Source: Stentor roeselii (lineage: Eukaryota > Ciliophora > Heterotrichea > Heterotrichida > Stentoridae). Taken from it: 64,000 nucleotides of DNA. The DNA is taken from the NCBI GenBank assembly GCA_006503475.1, contig RSEH01000038.1, forward strand, positions 124,001 to 188,000, written 5' to 3'. The notes beneath the pieces were generated by a model. That model was not told the DNA's origin, did not search any database, and saw only the letters and a program-made list of their open reading frames with translations. Below, piece after piece: positions 20,248-27,843 of the stretch. The translations under genes and the position numbers were made by a program. Positions within the stretch are counted from its first letter, which is position 1, and the number at the start of each line of letters is the position of its first letter.

Positions 20248-21498
20248 CTAGAGTTGAAGCATCTGTGATAATGCCAGGTCGAAATCACCGTTTACGAAGT
20301 CTAAGGCTTTTTTACTGGGAAAGTAAGTGAAACCCATTGAGAGAAGCTTTAGGATTTTTGGATTGGAGGTTACACGGATACGAGCTCTGATGTTTCCGAA
20401 GACTTTTGAACCGATTACCAGTCTCCATACGTTACTCGAAACTTTTTCCACTGCTCCAGCCTTGACCTTCAAAGTCAACTGAATCGAATCCCCTGCCTTA
20501 ACCTCAGGAATTTCAAAGTCTTCACATTCGACATCCCCTGAATCCAGAAAGACTTTCGTTGCAGCAGGCCAATTTTTTTTCCCTTTATTTTCAATTTTCC
20601 ATGTAATTTCAAGTTCAGCTGAAGGAAGACAAGTGATTTCATGAATATAATTTTCATTAGAAGTCTGCAATTTGAAGTCTTTTTTTGCAGGTTTAAGTAC
20701 TGGAAAGGCTTTTTTGATACAAGCGAAGGCAGGAGGAAGGGACCAGATGCCTCGAGCTCCAGTTTTCATGGGAACTTTTATTTTGATCATAGGATGGGGG
20801 TGCTGTTGAGAAGACTCACAATTGGAGCAGAGGTCGAAATCGTGACAAGTGGTGCACTTGTAGCGAATCCCTTGAATCGGTCCAACGTCACAAGCATCAC
20901 AAATAATATTATCATGGACAACAGTCTCCCCACAGTCATTCAAAATCTTCTCTTGTTCAAATCCTTTCGAACTTTCAACTTTTTTCACATTTTTCTTAAC
21001 TTTCACTTGATTTTTCACCTTTTTCTCTTTTTTTTCCTTTTGTGCCTTTTTCGGTTTCTTTTCTTTCGGCTTTTTCTGAACTTTTTTCTCTTCAGGTAAG
21101 ACTTCAACAGGGGAGTTAAGATCTGAAAGGACTTCAAGACTATCAGTGCTTTCAGCTGAGTTTTTTTCAATATTCGAGAAGTTTCCAGAGACACTTTCAA
21201 GTAAAGACTGTCGAAGATTTTCCAACTTTTCAAATAAATCAATTTCAGGTTTTTCAGTCAGAATTATTTTCAAACAGGTTTTTTGCCCTGAGTTTTGAAG
21301 AAAAGAATTCAAGTCGTTGTCAGTCGCCAACTCAAGGGTCTTGCCTTGGTCGTTTTGGAAACTTGCAGAAAAATCTGACCGGCCGAATAAGGTCTGGCAA
21401 AGTTCAAAGAGCTCGGAAAGCGATGAAGGAATTTTTGATACTTTTCGGATCTCATTGCCGAGTTGGAGTTTTAGGTAGGTGGATGAAGTTCTTTGCAT
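20248..21498 (-). CDS. NBR1/p62-type selective autophagy receptor
   Basis: This 416-aa protein has the full receptor layout. Residues about 7-80 are a PB1 domain (basic first strand YLKLQLGNEIRKV, acidic ATDNDLNSFL). Residues 137-175 are Lys-rich. Residues about 198-240 are a ZZ zinc finger (CDACDVGPI, CTTCHDFDLCSNC, QHPHPM). Residues about 275-370 are the NBR1 central Ig-like domain (ITWKIENKGKKNWP, then VWRLVIGSKVFG). The last 38 residues are a UBA domain (LLSMGF, NGDFDLALSQML). NBR1 and p62 bind ubiquitinated cargo and Atg8. I could not point to an unambiguous Atg8-interaction motif. Upstream lies a 3-copy tandem repeat. Confidence 0.88.
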   Translation of the reverse strand: MQRTSSTYLKLQLGNEIRKVSKIPSSLSELFELCQTLFGRSDFSASFQNDQGKTLELATDNDLNSFLQNSGQKTCLKIILTEKPEIDLFEKLENLRQSLLESVSGNFSNIEKNSAESTDSLEVLSDLNSPVEVLPEEKKVQKKPKEKKPKKAQKEKKEKKVKNQVKVKKNVKKVESSKGFEQEKILNDCGETVVHDNIICDACDVGPIQGIRYKCTTCHDFDLCSNCESSQQHPHPMIKIKVPMKTGARGIWSLPPAFACIKKAFPVLKPAKKDFKLQTSNENYIHEITCLPSAELEITWKIENKGKKNWPAATKVFLDSGDVECEDFEIPEVKAGDSIQLTLKVKAGAVEKVSSNVWRLVIGSKVFGNIRARIRVTSNPKILKLLSMGFTYFPSKKALDFVNGDFDLALSQMLQL

Positions 21499-22071
21499 TT
21501 ATATTGCAGACATTTTTAACAGATCGAGATGGAGGATAAGGGGTTAACTTATTATCATTGGGTGTTGGAAAGGATTAAAGGGTTTTTATGGGTTTGGGTT
21601 GGGAGATTTGAAGGGAAATTTGGAGATTATATAGATAATGGAAAGTAGAGATTTTTTATTGGGTGTTGGAAAAGATTAAAGGGCTTTTATGGGTTTGGGT
21701 TGGGAGATTTGAAGGAAATTCGGAGATGATGTAGATAATGGAAAGTAGAGATTTTTATTGGGTGTTGGAAAAGATTAAGGGCTTTATGGGTTTGGGTTGG
21801 GAAATTCGGAGAAAATATAGATAAATGGAGAGTGGATTTTTTATAACAAATGGAGGTTTGAAGGAGGGTTGAAAAATTTATTGATTTTTTTTAGGTGATT
21901 TTTTCTACTTGAATAGAAAAATGTTTTTCAGTTTCAGTTCTGTTTTAAGAATTGATTGAAAAAAATACTCTTGAGATTGGATTGATGCTTTCTTGACGTC
22001 TTGTTACAGCGGAAAGTATTTCTAATTATTTAAAATCTGCTTAAACCAATCAGAACCTAATCGTTAAATAA
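21499..22071. other. Divergent intergenic region with tandem repeats
   Basis: This is the longest divergent gap in the window, 573 bp. It holds a three-copy tandem repeat at 21558-21843 (annotated separately), then AT-rich sequence up to the start of the gene at 22072. It serves as the 5' region for both the NBR1-like gene and an unknown Ser/Lys-rich protein. Confidence 0.6.
21558..21843. repeat. Three imperfect tandem copies, about 101, 99 and 86 bp
   Basis: Copies start at 21558, 21659 and 21758. Each begins TTGGGTGTTGGAAA, continues with a run containing ATGGGTTTGGGTTGGGA, and ends with ATAGATAATGG-like sequence followed by a T-run. The third copy has lost about 13 bp internally. The plus strand is notably G-rich (GGGTTTGGGTTGGGAGA) compared with the AT-rich surroundings. 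It lies 60 bp upstream of the NBR1-like start codon. Confidence 0.9.
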
Positions 22072-22923
22072 ATGAATCAAAAAATGGACTCTGAGGAAAG
22101 CAGTTTAGTTCCTAACAGCAAATCAGGCCAGAGTAAAAGTGTTCAACGTCTTTCAAAAAAAATCATATCGGAAAGGATAAACAGTTCGTCAAAAGGTAAG
22201 GAAAGTTCCTCAATACACAAACAAAAATCATTAAAACTCTTAAAATCCTCGAAATTCGATACTCCTGAGAAAAAAAACTCCCCAAAGCCACATCGAGACC
22301 TTCAAAAATCTCCTATTGTGGCGAAAAAAAGTGAAATTTCTACCCCTTTTCCATCAAACATACAACTTTTCTCTAAAAAAAACCTTGGAAGTCTAATCAA
22401 AAGCGCTAAAAAGTCAAAGTTCAACCCAATGCATCTAGCTCCAGTCCTAATAAAACGCAAGACAAAAGACCAAGACATAGCCTTAAGCGAAGCCAGGCCG
22501 TTAACCCCAGCAGACTTCGAGTCCTCAGACTACAAATTAACCGAGGTTCTAGACACTCAAAACACTTCCGAAGCCTTACAAGAAAAAGACTCTCCAAGTA
22601 AGTTATTTTTTTACAAAGCCTCTCAACCTTCCTTCGGCGAAGAGTTCGAAGAAGAACCGATTTTCTTATCAGACCGATTAAGTCACGAGTGCGAATCGAA
22701 CCAAAGTTTGAAGTTCGACTTAAAAAAAGTAGAGTCTGACCAGTGGGAATTAAGTGAAAGTCTCAAAAGTCTCAGAAGCGGATGCGAAAAGTTCGACAAC
22801 GAGACTCAGACTGACGAAGACGCCATTGAAGGAATGTTGAAAGTTCTTGACGATCATGATATTCAAATAGGCATCAAGTTTATTTCAAAGATTGCAAAGT
22901 TTGTACAAACCTTGAATGTGTAA
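22072..22923 (+). CDS. Ser/Lys-rich protein of unknown function
   Basis: This 283-aa protein is basic and Ser-rich in its first 150 residues (SKSGQSKSVQRLSKK and similar), acidic afterwards, and ends in a short amphipathic helix (IGIKFISKIAKFVQTL). No domain is recognised. Codon use and length support a real gene. The stop is 25 bp before the start of the next gene on the same strand. A disordered scaffold or kinase substrate is possible; nothing more can be said. Confidence 0.65.
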   Translation: MNQKMDSEESSLVPNSKSGQSKSVQRLSKKIISERINSSSKGKESSSIHKQKSLKLLKSSKFDTPEKKNSPKPHRDLQKSPIVAKKSEISTPFPSNIQLFSKKNLGSLIKSAKKSKFNPMHLAPVLIKRKTKDQDIALSEARPLTPADFESSDYKLTEVLDTQNTSEALQEKDSPSKLFFYKASQPSFGEEFEEEPIFLSDRLSHECESNQSLKFDLKKVESDQWELSESLKSLRSGCEKFDNETQTDEDAIEGMLKVLDDHDIQIGIKFISKIAKFVQTLNV

Positions 22924-22948
22924 ATTTTAATTATGTGATGAGGATAGA

Positions 22949-23872
22949 ATGGAATTTGATAATATGGAAGAAGAGAAAAGTGACTTGAAAATTAGGGGAA
23001 TGCCTGGAAGGTGTTATTTGCTGATGTTTTTTAATGCTTGTGGATTTATTGTAGCGATTTACTTCATGGTTCAAGCTTTTAAAGATCCTCAGAAAGAAGA
23101 ATTGAAAGAATTGAATGGGGTTGTAAAGGAATGGGAAAAAAACTTTTTAGACTTGAATGAATCTTCTGCTTTTTTACAGTCCTCTGGAGAAGAAAAAGTT
23201 GAAATGTTTAAGAATTTCACGGAATATTGGCGAGAACAAATAGAAGACTTCCCGAAATACACTCCTTTGTCCTTCACTTATCATAAAAATATCTCAGGTC
23301 CCTTATCATCTTTCAACATCATTCAAAAAAACAGTGAAGAGTACAACATAACAGTTTCCTTTTCATTTTCCCTCCAAAGTAACTCTTCCACTTCCCTTTT
23401 TTCCTTAGAAATCCCAGTCCACATGCGTAAAATTTACCCTGCAAATGAAAAAGTCTGCCGAAACTCCGGAAAAGGTTACTGGAACCGTTCTTCAGAAAAG
23501 TGTTACTTTCACTACAACACCCTAGAAATTTGTTTACTTCTCGAAGAAAATCTTGATTTATCACCTCAGTACCTTCAAGGCTGCAACAGCGATTCTTACC
23601 TAAAAACATCAGCAGAACGTTGGCAATCCTCACAAAATTACTCATTTCTCAACACCTCAATATTTTTTCAGCTTCGTAGTATAAAAGACCCATTCGTTTT
23701 CGCATCTTACAACTCATTAACCAAGTTATCATCATCAAGTTCAACTTACAAATCAATAGGTTTAACTTTTTTGTCCATTTCTCTAGTCTTAGCTCTTTGT
23801 ATCCTCGCCTTCTGGTTGCTTCAAAGACGAAACGGCAGGTACTTAAAAATGCAAAGAAGAGATGTGATCTAG
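22949..23872 (+). CDS. Two-pass membrane protein with Cys-containing ectodomain
   Basis: This is a 307-aa protein. A first hydrophobic helix lies at about residues 22-42 (YLLMFFNACGFIVAIYFMV) and a second at about 272-294 (SIGLTFLSISLVLALCILAFWLL). Between them are 230 residues with several N-glycosylation sequons (NIS, NIT, NSS, NRS, NYS, NTS) and Cys residues, so the loop is probably lumenal or extracellular. The tail is short and basic (RRNGRYLKMQRR). The two-TM, large-loop plan resembles CDC50/LEM3 proteins in outline, but their signature motifs are absent. The stop is 3 bp from the stop of the convergent gene. Confidence 0.7.
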   Translation: MEFDNMEEEKSDLKIRGMPGRCYLLMFFNACGFIVAIYFMVQAFKDPQKEELKELNGVVKEWEKNFLDLNESSAFLQSSGEEKVEMFKNFTEYWREQIEDFPKYTPLSFTYHKNISGPLSSFNIIQKNSEEYNITVSFSFSLQSNSSTSLFSLEIPVHMRKIYPANEKVCRNSGKGYWNRSSEKCYFHYNTLEICLLLEENLDLSPQYLQGCNSDSYLKTSAERWQSSQNYSFLNTSIFFQLRSIKDPFVFASYNSLTKLSSSSSTYKSIGLTFLSISLVLALCILAFWLLQRRNGRYLKMQRRDVI

Positions 23873-23875
23873 TTA

Positions 23876-24658
23876 CTAAAATAAGTCTATAATATTACTT
23901 TGAAGGCTCGCTGCGCTCGCCGGGTTAGATGCACTGGTAGCCCTGCCATATCTATTTAGAATTCCAGAAACTACTTTCTGTGTATTCAAGTTTCCTGTCA
24001 CGTTTTGAATGCGACTTAGAAACTGCGCGTTGACCTCAGCGTAACTTTCATATTCATTGACAAGTCTTTCAACAACACAAAGTGCTTTCTAATTAAAACT
24101 TACAAACATTCTCTGAGGGTTGTCAAGTAATGAGATAAGCAAAGGAATAATAATTTCTCCTGGTAAGTACTTGCATTTATTTACGAATTCATTCAAATCC
24201 TTATCGGGCGGCCTTGGCCGCACGCCTCCTGGAGTAGTAATTTCTTCAACGAGTATTTTTTCATAAACTCCTGGTTGTTCACTCACTGCAAGTGCAGATT
24301 TACGATCGTAATGTTTTGCCTCAGAGTGACTTGCTTGTGGTCGCGATTCACTTGTTTCGAACCTGTTTTCAGAAGGACGGTCTTGACTGATGAAAGGGTC
24401 TGGGTTTCGAGGCCTGGATTGAGAAAAATCGTCTTGGCGGAAGATTGAAGATGGACCTGAATGGCTTGAGTTGCTCGGCTTTCGAAGAACTGGCTCTTCT
24501 TCTTGGTCCCATCCTCCGCCTGGCTTTCCTGGCTTGTGAGCGTAGTTATCACTTTGATGGGATCCACGAGGAGGGTCTAGTGAATAACCGGGTGATTGGT
24601 AGTTAAAGGATGAGTACTGAGGATTCACTCCTGGAGGAGGATTTTTGTTCCAGTTCAT
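23876..24658 (-). CDS. VHS/tepsin-like adaptor with disordered N-terminus (one 15-nt intron)
   Basis: Unspliced, the frame stops at a TAG that lies inside GTAAGTTTTAATTAG. Removing these 15 nt (24089-24103) joins ...NPQRMF to KALCVVERLVNEYESYAEV and extends the protein to a TAG at 23876, giving 255 aa. The N-terminal 140 residues are Pro/Ser/Gln-rich and disordered. The C-terminal 100 form amphipathic helices (LNEFVNKCKYLPGEIIIPLLISLLD, then ALCVVERLVN) in the manner of VHS/ENTH-like solenoids, as in tepsin. A vesicle-coat accessory role is a tentative inference. The last exon ends with a GC-rich Ala/Ser stretch (ASNPASAAS). It is convergent with 22949-23872, 3 bp apart. Confidence 0.8.
24089..24103 (-). 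other. 15-nt spliceosomal intron (VHS-like gene)
   Basis: The sequence on the coding strand is GTAAGTTTTAATTAG, with A at position 10. It contains the in-frame TAG that would end the protein. Removal adds 67 residues of coding-like, helical sequence. Confidence 0.88.
24205..24224. repeat. 20-nt GC-rich hairpin inside a coding region
   Basis: Nine-base arms around a TT loop (GCGGCC-TT-GGCCGC core) with one mismatch in the outer part of the arms. It lies in the disordered Pro-rich part of the VHS-like protein and uses codons that are rare in this AT-rich window. Confidence 0.7.
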
Positions 24659-24683
24659 TTTTTATTAGGAATAAGGTGAACTA

Positions 24684-26426
24684 TTACGTGTTTTCTAAGT
24701 GGAGGACTGATTGGATTGTTCCTACTGCTGTCATAAATGTGTCTCGGATCATTAGACGTGTCCCTTGCTCTAGGAATTCGGGACGGTATAAAAAACGAAG
24801 CTTTAAGGTGAAGTTTTGACCAGGTATAATTTCCAAGTCACTCGGCAAATCAATAACCTTCGCACACTGCCGAACAGTCTGTGTATGAATCAAAGGCTGA
24901 TAATTCCCCTTAACAACCCTGGGCTCAACAACTCTATCAACAGTTCTAATCTCACAAATAAACTCCATAGCAGCCCTAGGCACAGAGTTCAAATCGAGCA
25001 AAACCATTCCACTTCTAACATTTTTAACTTCAGGAATCAAAAAAGAGCAAAACTGTCCAGCTTTTGCACTTCTAACAGCGACTCTTTTGCAATGAATATT
25101 AGAAATACTGACCTGTTCAAAGCTTCCAGCATTATCAGGTCCAAGCCACATCTTTTGCCCGACATGAACAGTTCCTTTAAGTAAAGCTCCTCCAACGATT
25201 TTTCCTGAAACGTCTGGTTTTTCGATTGTCGTTTCAATGAAAAAGAGTTTTTCAGTGTTGTGGTCCCAGTCCTTAGTAATAGGCAGAAGGTTGAGGAAAC
25301 TAACAAGAGGTTCCATTCCTTCAAGAGTCACGCTGCTCAGCTTGAAGACTGGAACGATTCCTTCACTGAGGAAGAGGTTGCTGACCATGATCACGTCTTC
25401 TTTGTTCTCGATTTCTAATTTCAAACGTCCTGCTGGAAGGTTTAAAGCGTCCAGGGTGTTATTTAGTTCTAAAGTAGAAGATTTGTCTACTTTCGTGATA
25501 ACTACTATCAATGGCAAGTTTAACCCCAGGGCTAAATGAAGGTGTCCATGAGTTATATCTTGCATTCCTCGAACTGCGTCAATCACGAGAATAGCGTAAT
25601 CAGGAAGATGACTACACATTCCAGCGATTACACTTTTTGCATATTTTTCACTTCCAGCTATATCGATAAGTGTCACTATTTTAGACGACTGGTCAATGAT
25701 CGCTTCAAAAGAATTAACAAGACCTATGGAATAGTTGGTGATATCCCCCTTGGAGTTGAAACCTAACACATGTTGAGAGACAGTCGTGGTTTTTCCAGCC
25801 ATCATCTCATGTTTATTCCTGCAAATATTGCCGCGGGCGAGCCCGCGGCCGTTATCTCTGCGTCCTTGCGTGAGAGTTCCAATAAGAGTGCTTTTTCCAC
25901 TTCCTTCAGATCCCAGTAAGATGACCCTAATGTCTAAAATAACTTCATTCCTTTCTTTTCTAGTGACCATGATTTCAGCCACATACTTCGCATCACTGAT
26001 CCTTCTTTTTTGGGAGACAACAGCGAGTGCCAAGATATCTTCTGCCATTCCTTCTAAATTCTGAATAGATTCTTGCATGTTCTCCTGAGATATCCCGACA
26101 GGAAACCCATCATCACTGAAGCCGATCATATAATAAGCTTTACCTTTTCCTTCAAAAAGTCGAAAGTTCATTTGAGTGATAAGTTCATTGCGACGTTCAC
26201 GGGTTAGATCAATTAGTCTAAGTTTGTATTCACGGTCTCCGAAGTCGTCTTCACGGCCGATGGGCTTGGACAGGTCAGTGATTATTTTGCCTTTTGAACG
26301 TTCAGCGCCTCGCTTTTGGTACTCGCTTCGACTTTTCTTTTTCCTTGGTTGGGTCGGCTTGCGCAAGACGATGTCGGGGTCGTCGGCCAGGTCGTCAGTC
26401 TGACTCATGAATTCGTGAATACTCAT
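24684..26426 (-). CDS. GTPBP1: GTPBP1/GTPBP2-type translational GTPase
   Basis: The protein is 580 aa from the Met at 26426. A longer frame to 26537 would run into the end of the dolichol kinase gene. The G1 loop GSEGSGKST lies near residue 174. The switch I region NGRGLAR...NKHE matches the GTPBP1 signature DNGRGFAR. G3 reads DIAGSEKY, where the family usually has DLAGHEKY, so the usual catalytic His is a Ser here. G4 is TKVD. EF-Tu-like domains II and III follow. GTPBP1/2 act with mRNA decay and rescue of stalled ribosomes. The His-to-Ser change could slow hydrolysis. A GC-rich palindrome lies exactly under the switch I codons. Confidence 0.87.
   Translation of the reverse strand: MSIHEFMSQTDDLADDPDIVLRKPTQPRKKKSRSEYQKRGAERSKGKIITDLSKPIGREDDFGDREYKLRLIDLTRERRNELITQMNFRLFEGKGKAYYMIGFSDDGFPVGISQENMQESIQNLEGMAEDILALAVVSQKRRISDAKYVAEIMVTRKERNEVILDIRVILLGSEGSGKSTLIGTLTQGRRDNGRGLARGNICRNKHEMMAGKTTTVSQHVLGFNSKGDITNYSIGLVNSFEAIIDQSSKIVTLIDIAGSEKYAKSVIAGMCSHLPDYAILVIDAVRGMQDITHGHLHLALGLNLPLIVVITKVDKSSTLELNNTLDALNLPAGRLKLEIENKEDVIMVSNLFLSEGIVPVFKLSSVTLEGMEPLVSFLNLLPITKDWDHNTEKLFFIETTIEKPDVSGKIVGGALLKGTVHVGQKMWLGPDNAGSFEQVSISNIHCKRVAVRSAKAGQFCSFLIPEVKNVRSGMVLLDLNSVPRAAMEFICEIRTVDRVVEPRVVKGNYQPLIHTQTVRQCAKVIDLPSDLEIIPGQNFTLKLRFLYRPEFLEQGTRLMIRDTFMTAVGTIQSVLHLENT
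25830..25849. repeat. 20-nt perfect GC hairpin within the GTPase switch I codons
   Basis: The sequence is a perfect palindrome with 9-bp arms around a GA loop (GCCGCGGGC-GA-GCCCGCGGC). It encodes the conserved NGRGLARG segment, using CGC, GGG and GCC codons that the rest of the gene avoids. Confidence 0.9.
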
Positions 26427-26440
26427 AAATAGATGTTTTA

Positions 26441-27553
26441 CTAAAGGCAAGAAAATAAAGCTATTGAAAAAATCGGAAGGACTAAATTGTCGATTTTCAA
26501 AGTAAAGGCTTCGTAGAAGGACACTAGGAATAAACATGTTCCAAGTGATGGGGAAATAGGGTAAAAGAAGGATAGTGATAGAATCATTGAGATATATCCT
26601 CCTAATGTGCCTTCAAGTGTTTTACGACGATAGGGCAGACGATGTCTGCCCAGGGTCACTCCTGATAAACATGCGAATGTGTCTCCGATGCCTAGACTGA
26701 TGATTCCACTCCAGCTGATTAAGTCGTTGTTGAAAAGAACTGAAAAAATCACTGGAAAGCCAAATCCTAGTAAAAGGTATAAATGAGTCACTATCAAATC
26801 ACTTGAATCACGCTCGTCAATGAACTTCAAGAAAAAATTGTTTAATATTTGGATACTTGGGCGAAGTTTTTCTAGAATTGTCAGAAAATAAAGAGCTGAA
26901 AGAAAAGCAAATGAAAGAAACTCCTTCACTGCCAGGCCTGGGATGAAAATTAAAAGGAGCATTAAATGGAACAGCTTTCGTTGGATCATTGAGGAGAATG
27001 AGTAGTAATTCGCTAGGGTTATTATTGAGATGAAGAATATGCTGATCGCTGACCAGTAGAATAGGTAAAATAGGTTTGATTGGATAAAGGATGGAAGATC
27101 CTCGCAGTAACTTAGGATTAGAAAGTAGTTTAGGATCATCCAGATCAGCTTTAATCTTGAGTGGAATGATGATGAACTCAGGGTTAAGGATGTTATCAAA
27201 ATCAGATGGAAGTGGTTTAGGATTACGGGAGAAAGGCTTCGGTGAAGAGACATTCCTGAAAAAATCGAGGCTATCATTGAACTTTCGATCTCGCCTAATG
27301 ATTTGAGACCTGTTGATACACTGAAAAAAATTAAACCTGCCAAGATTCTAGGATCAAAATTAATCAAATAAAAGAAAGGAAAAAAACAGGACAACTTGAA
27401 TTCAATCACATTATTCGGAAAAATTTTCCTGTAACAAAAGTAAACCCCATTCAAAAAAAGTAAAAAAAATTTACTCCTAGTAGCAAAATCAACACAACCC
27501 ACAAGTAAAATTCTTTCAACCCCATCCATTTCTTTATACCCAAAACCAAGCAC
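26441..27553 (-). CDS. DOLK: Dolichol kinase
   Basis: This 370-aa multi-pass membrane protein has about ten hydrophobic segments. The C-terminal third carries the CTP-dependent polyprenol kinase signature: IGDTFACLSGVTLGRHRLP followed by KTLEGTLGG. Dolichol kinase (Sec59) phosphorylates dolichol in the ER membrane, the last step in making the lipid carrier for N-glycosylation and GPI anchors. The protein is shorter than yeast Sec59 (519 aa), the difference being in the N-terminal membrane region. Its stop is 14 bp before the preferred start of the GTPase gene downstream. Confidence 0.85.
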   Translation of the reverse strand: MLGFGYKEMDGVERILLVGCVDFATRSKFFLLFLNGVYFCYRKIFPNNVIEFKLSCFFPFFYLINFDPRILAGLIFFSVSTGLKSLGEIESSMIASIFSGMSLHRSLSPVILNHFHLILITSLTLSSSSFHSRLKLIWMILNYFLILSYCEDLPSFIQSNLFYLFYWSAISIFFISIITLANYYSFSSMIQRKLFHLMLLLIFIPGLAVKEFLSFAFLSALYFLTILEKLRPSIQILNNFFLKFIDERDSSDLIVTHLYLLLGFGFPVIFSVLFNNDLISWSGIISLGIGDTFACLSGVTLGRHRLPYRRKTLEGTLGGYISMILSLSFFYPISPSLGTCLFLVSFYEAFTLKIDNLVLPIFSIALFSCL

Positions 27554-27590
27554 CTAAAAAATCCTCTAAACCATCCTCCCAATAAAAATA

Positions 27591-27827
27591 ATGTCGGAAT
27601 CATCAGGCAGCGAGGTAAACTTAAAAGACTTCGGAGACTATTACGTAGAATTCAACTTAACAATCGAAAAAATCCAGCCTCTAACAGAAGAACCAAAACT
27701 CCCAAAAGACCATTACACAGAAATTCCAAGTCCAACAGTGAACGAGCGAAAGCGAGCATATAACTACCAAAAGCTTCTCCGAGAATACGAAATCGCAGCT
27801 TTAGATGGAATAAACCGTCGATACTAA
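27591..27827 (+). CDS. Small acidic protein of unknown function
   Basis: This is a 78-aa protein with an acidic N-terminus and a charged helix at the end (NERKRAYNYQKLLREYEIAALDGINRRY). The start is 37 bp from the divergent dolichol kinase start, and the stop is 16 bp before the next gene. Spacing and codon use match real genes in this window. There is no recognisable domain. It is small enough that a chance frame cannot be fully excluded. Confidence 0.6.
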   Translation: MSESSGSEVNLKDFGDYYVEFNLTIEKIQPLTEEPKLPKDHYTEIPSPTVNERKRAYNYQKLLREYEIAALDGINRRY

Positions 27828-27843
27828 GTACTTAATACTAATA

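Noticed and set aside
20301-20315. 15-nt GT...AG string (GTAAAAAAGCCTTAG) in the NBR1-like gene
   Set aside because: Removal would break the UBA domain; position 10 is C.
23901-23950. GC-rich patch that looked like a tRNA or structured RNA
   Set aside because: No T-loop or anticodon arm can be drawn. It is the C-terminal coding exon of the VHS-like gene (Ala/Ser-rich).
26611-26625. 15-nt GT...AG string (GTAAAACACTTGAAG) in dolichol kinase
   Set aside because: It encodes the conserved KTLEG motif and has T at position 10.
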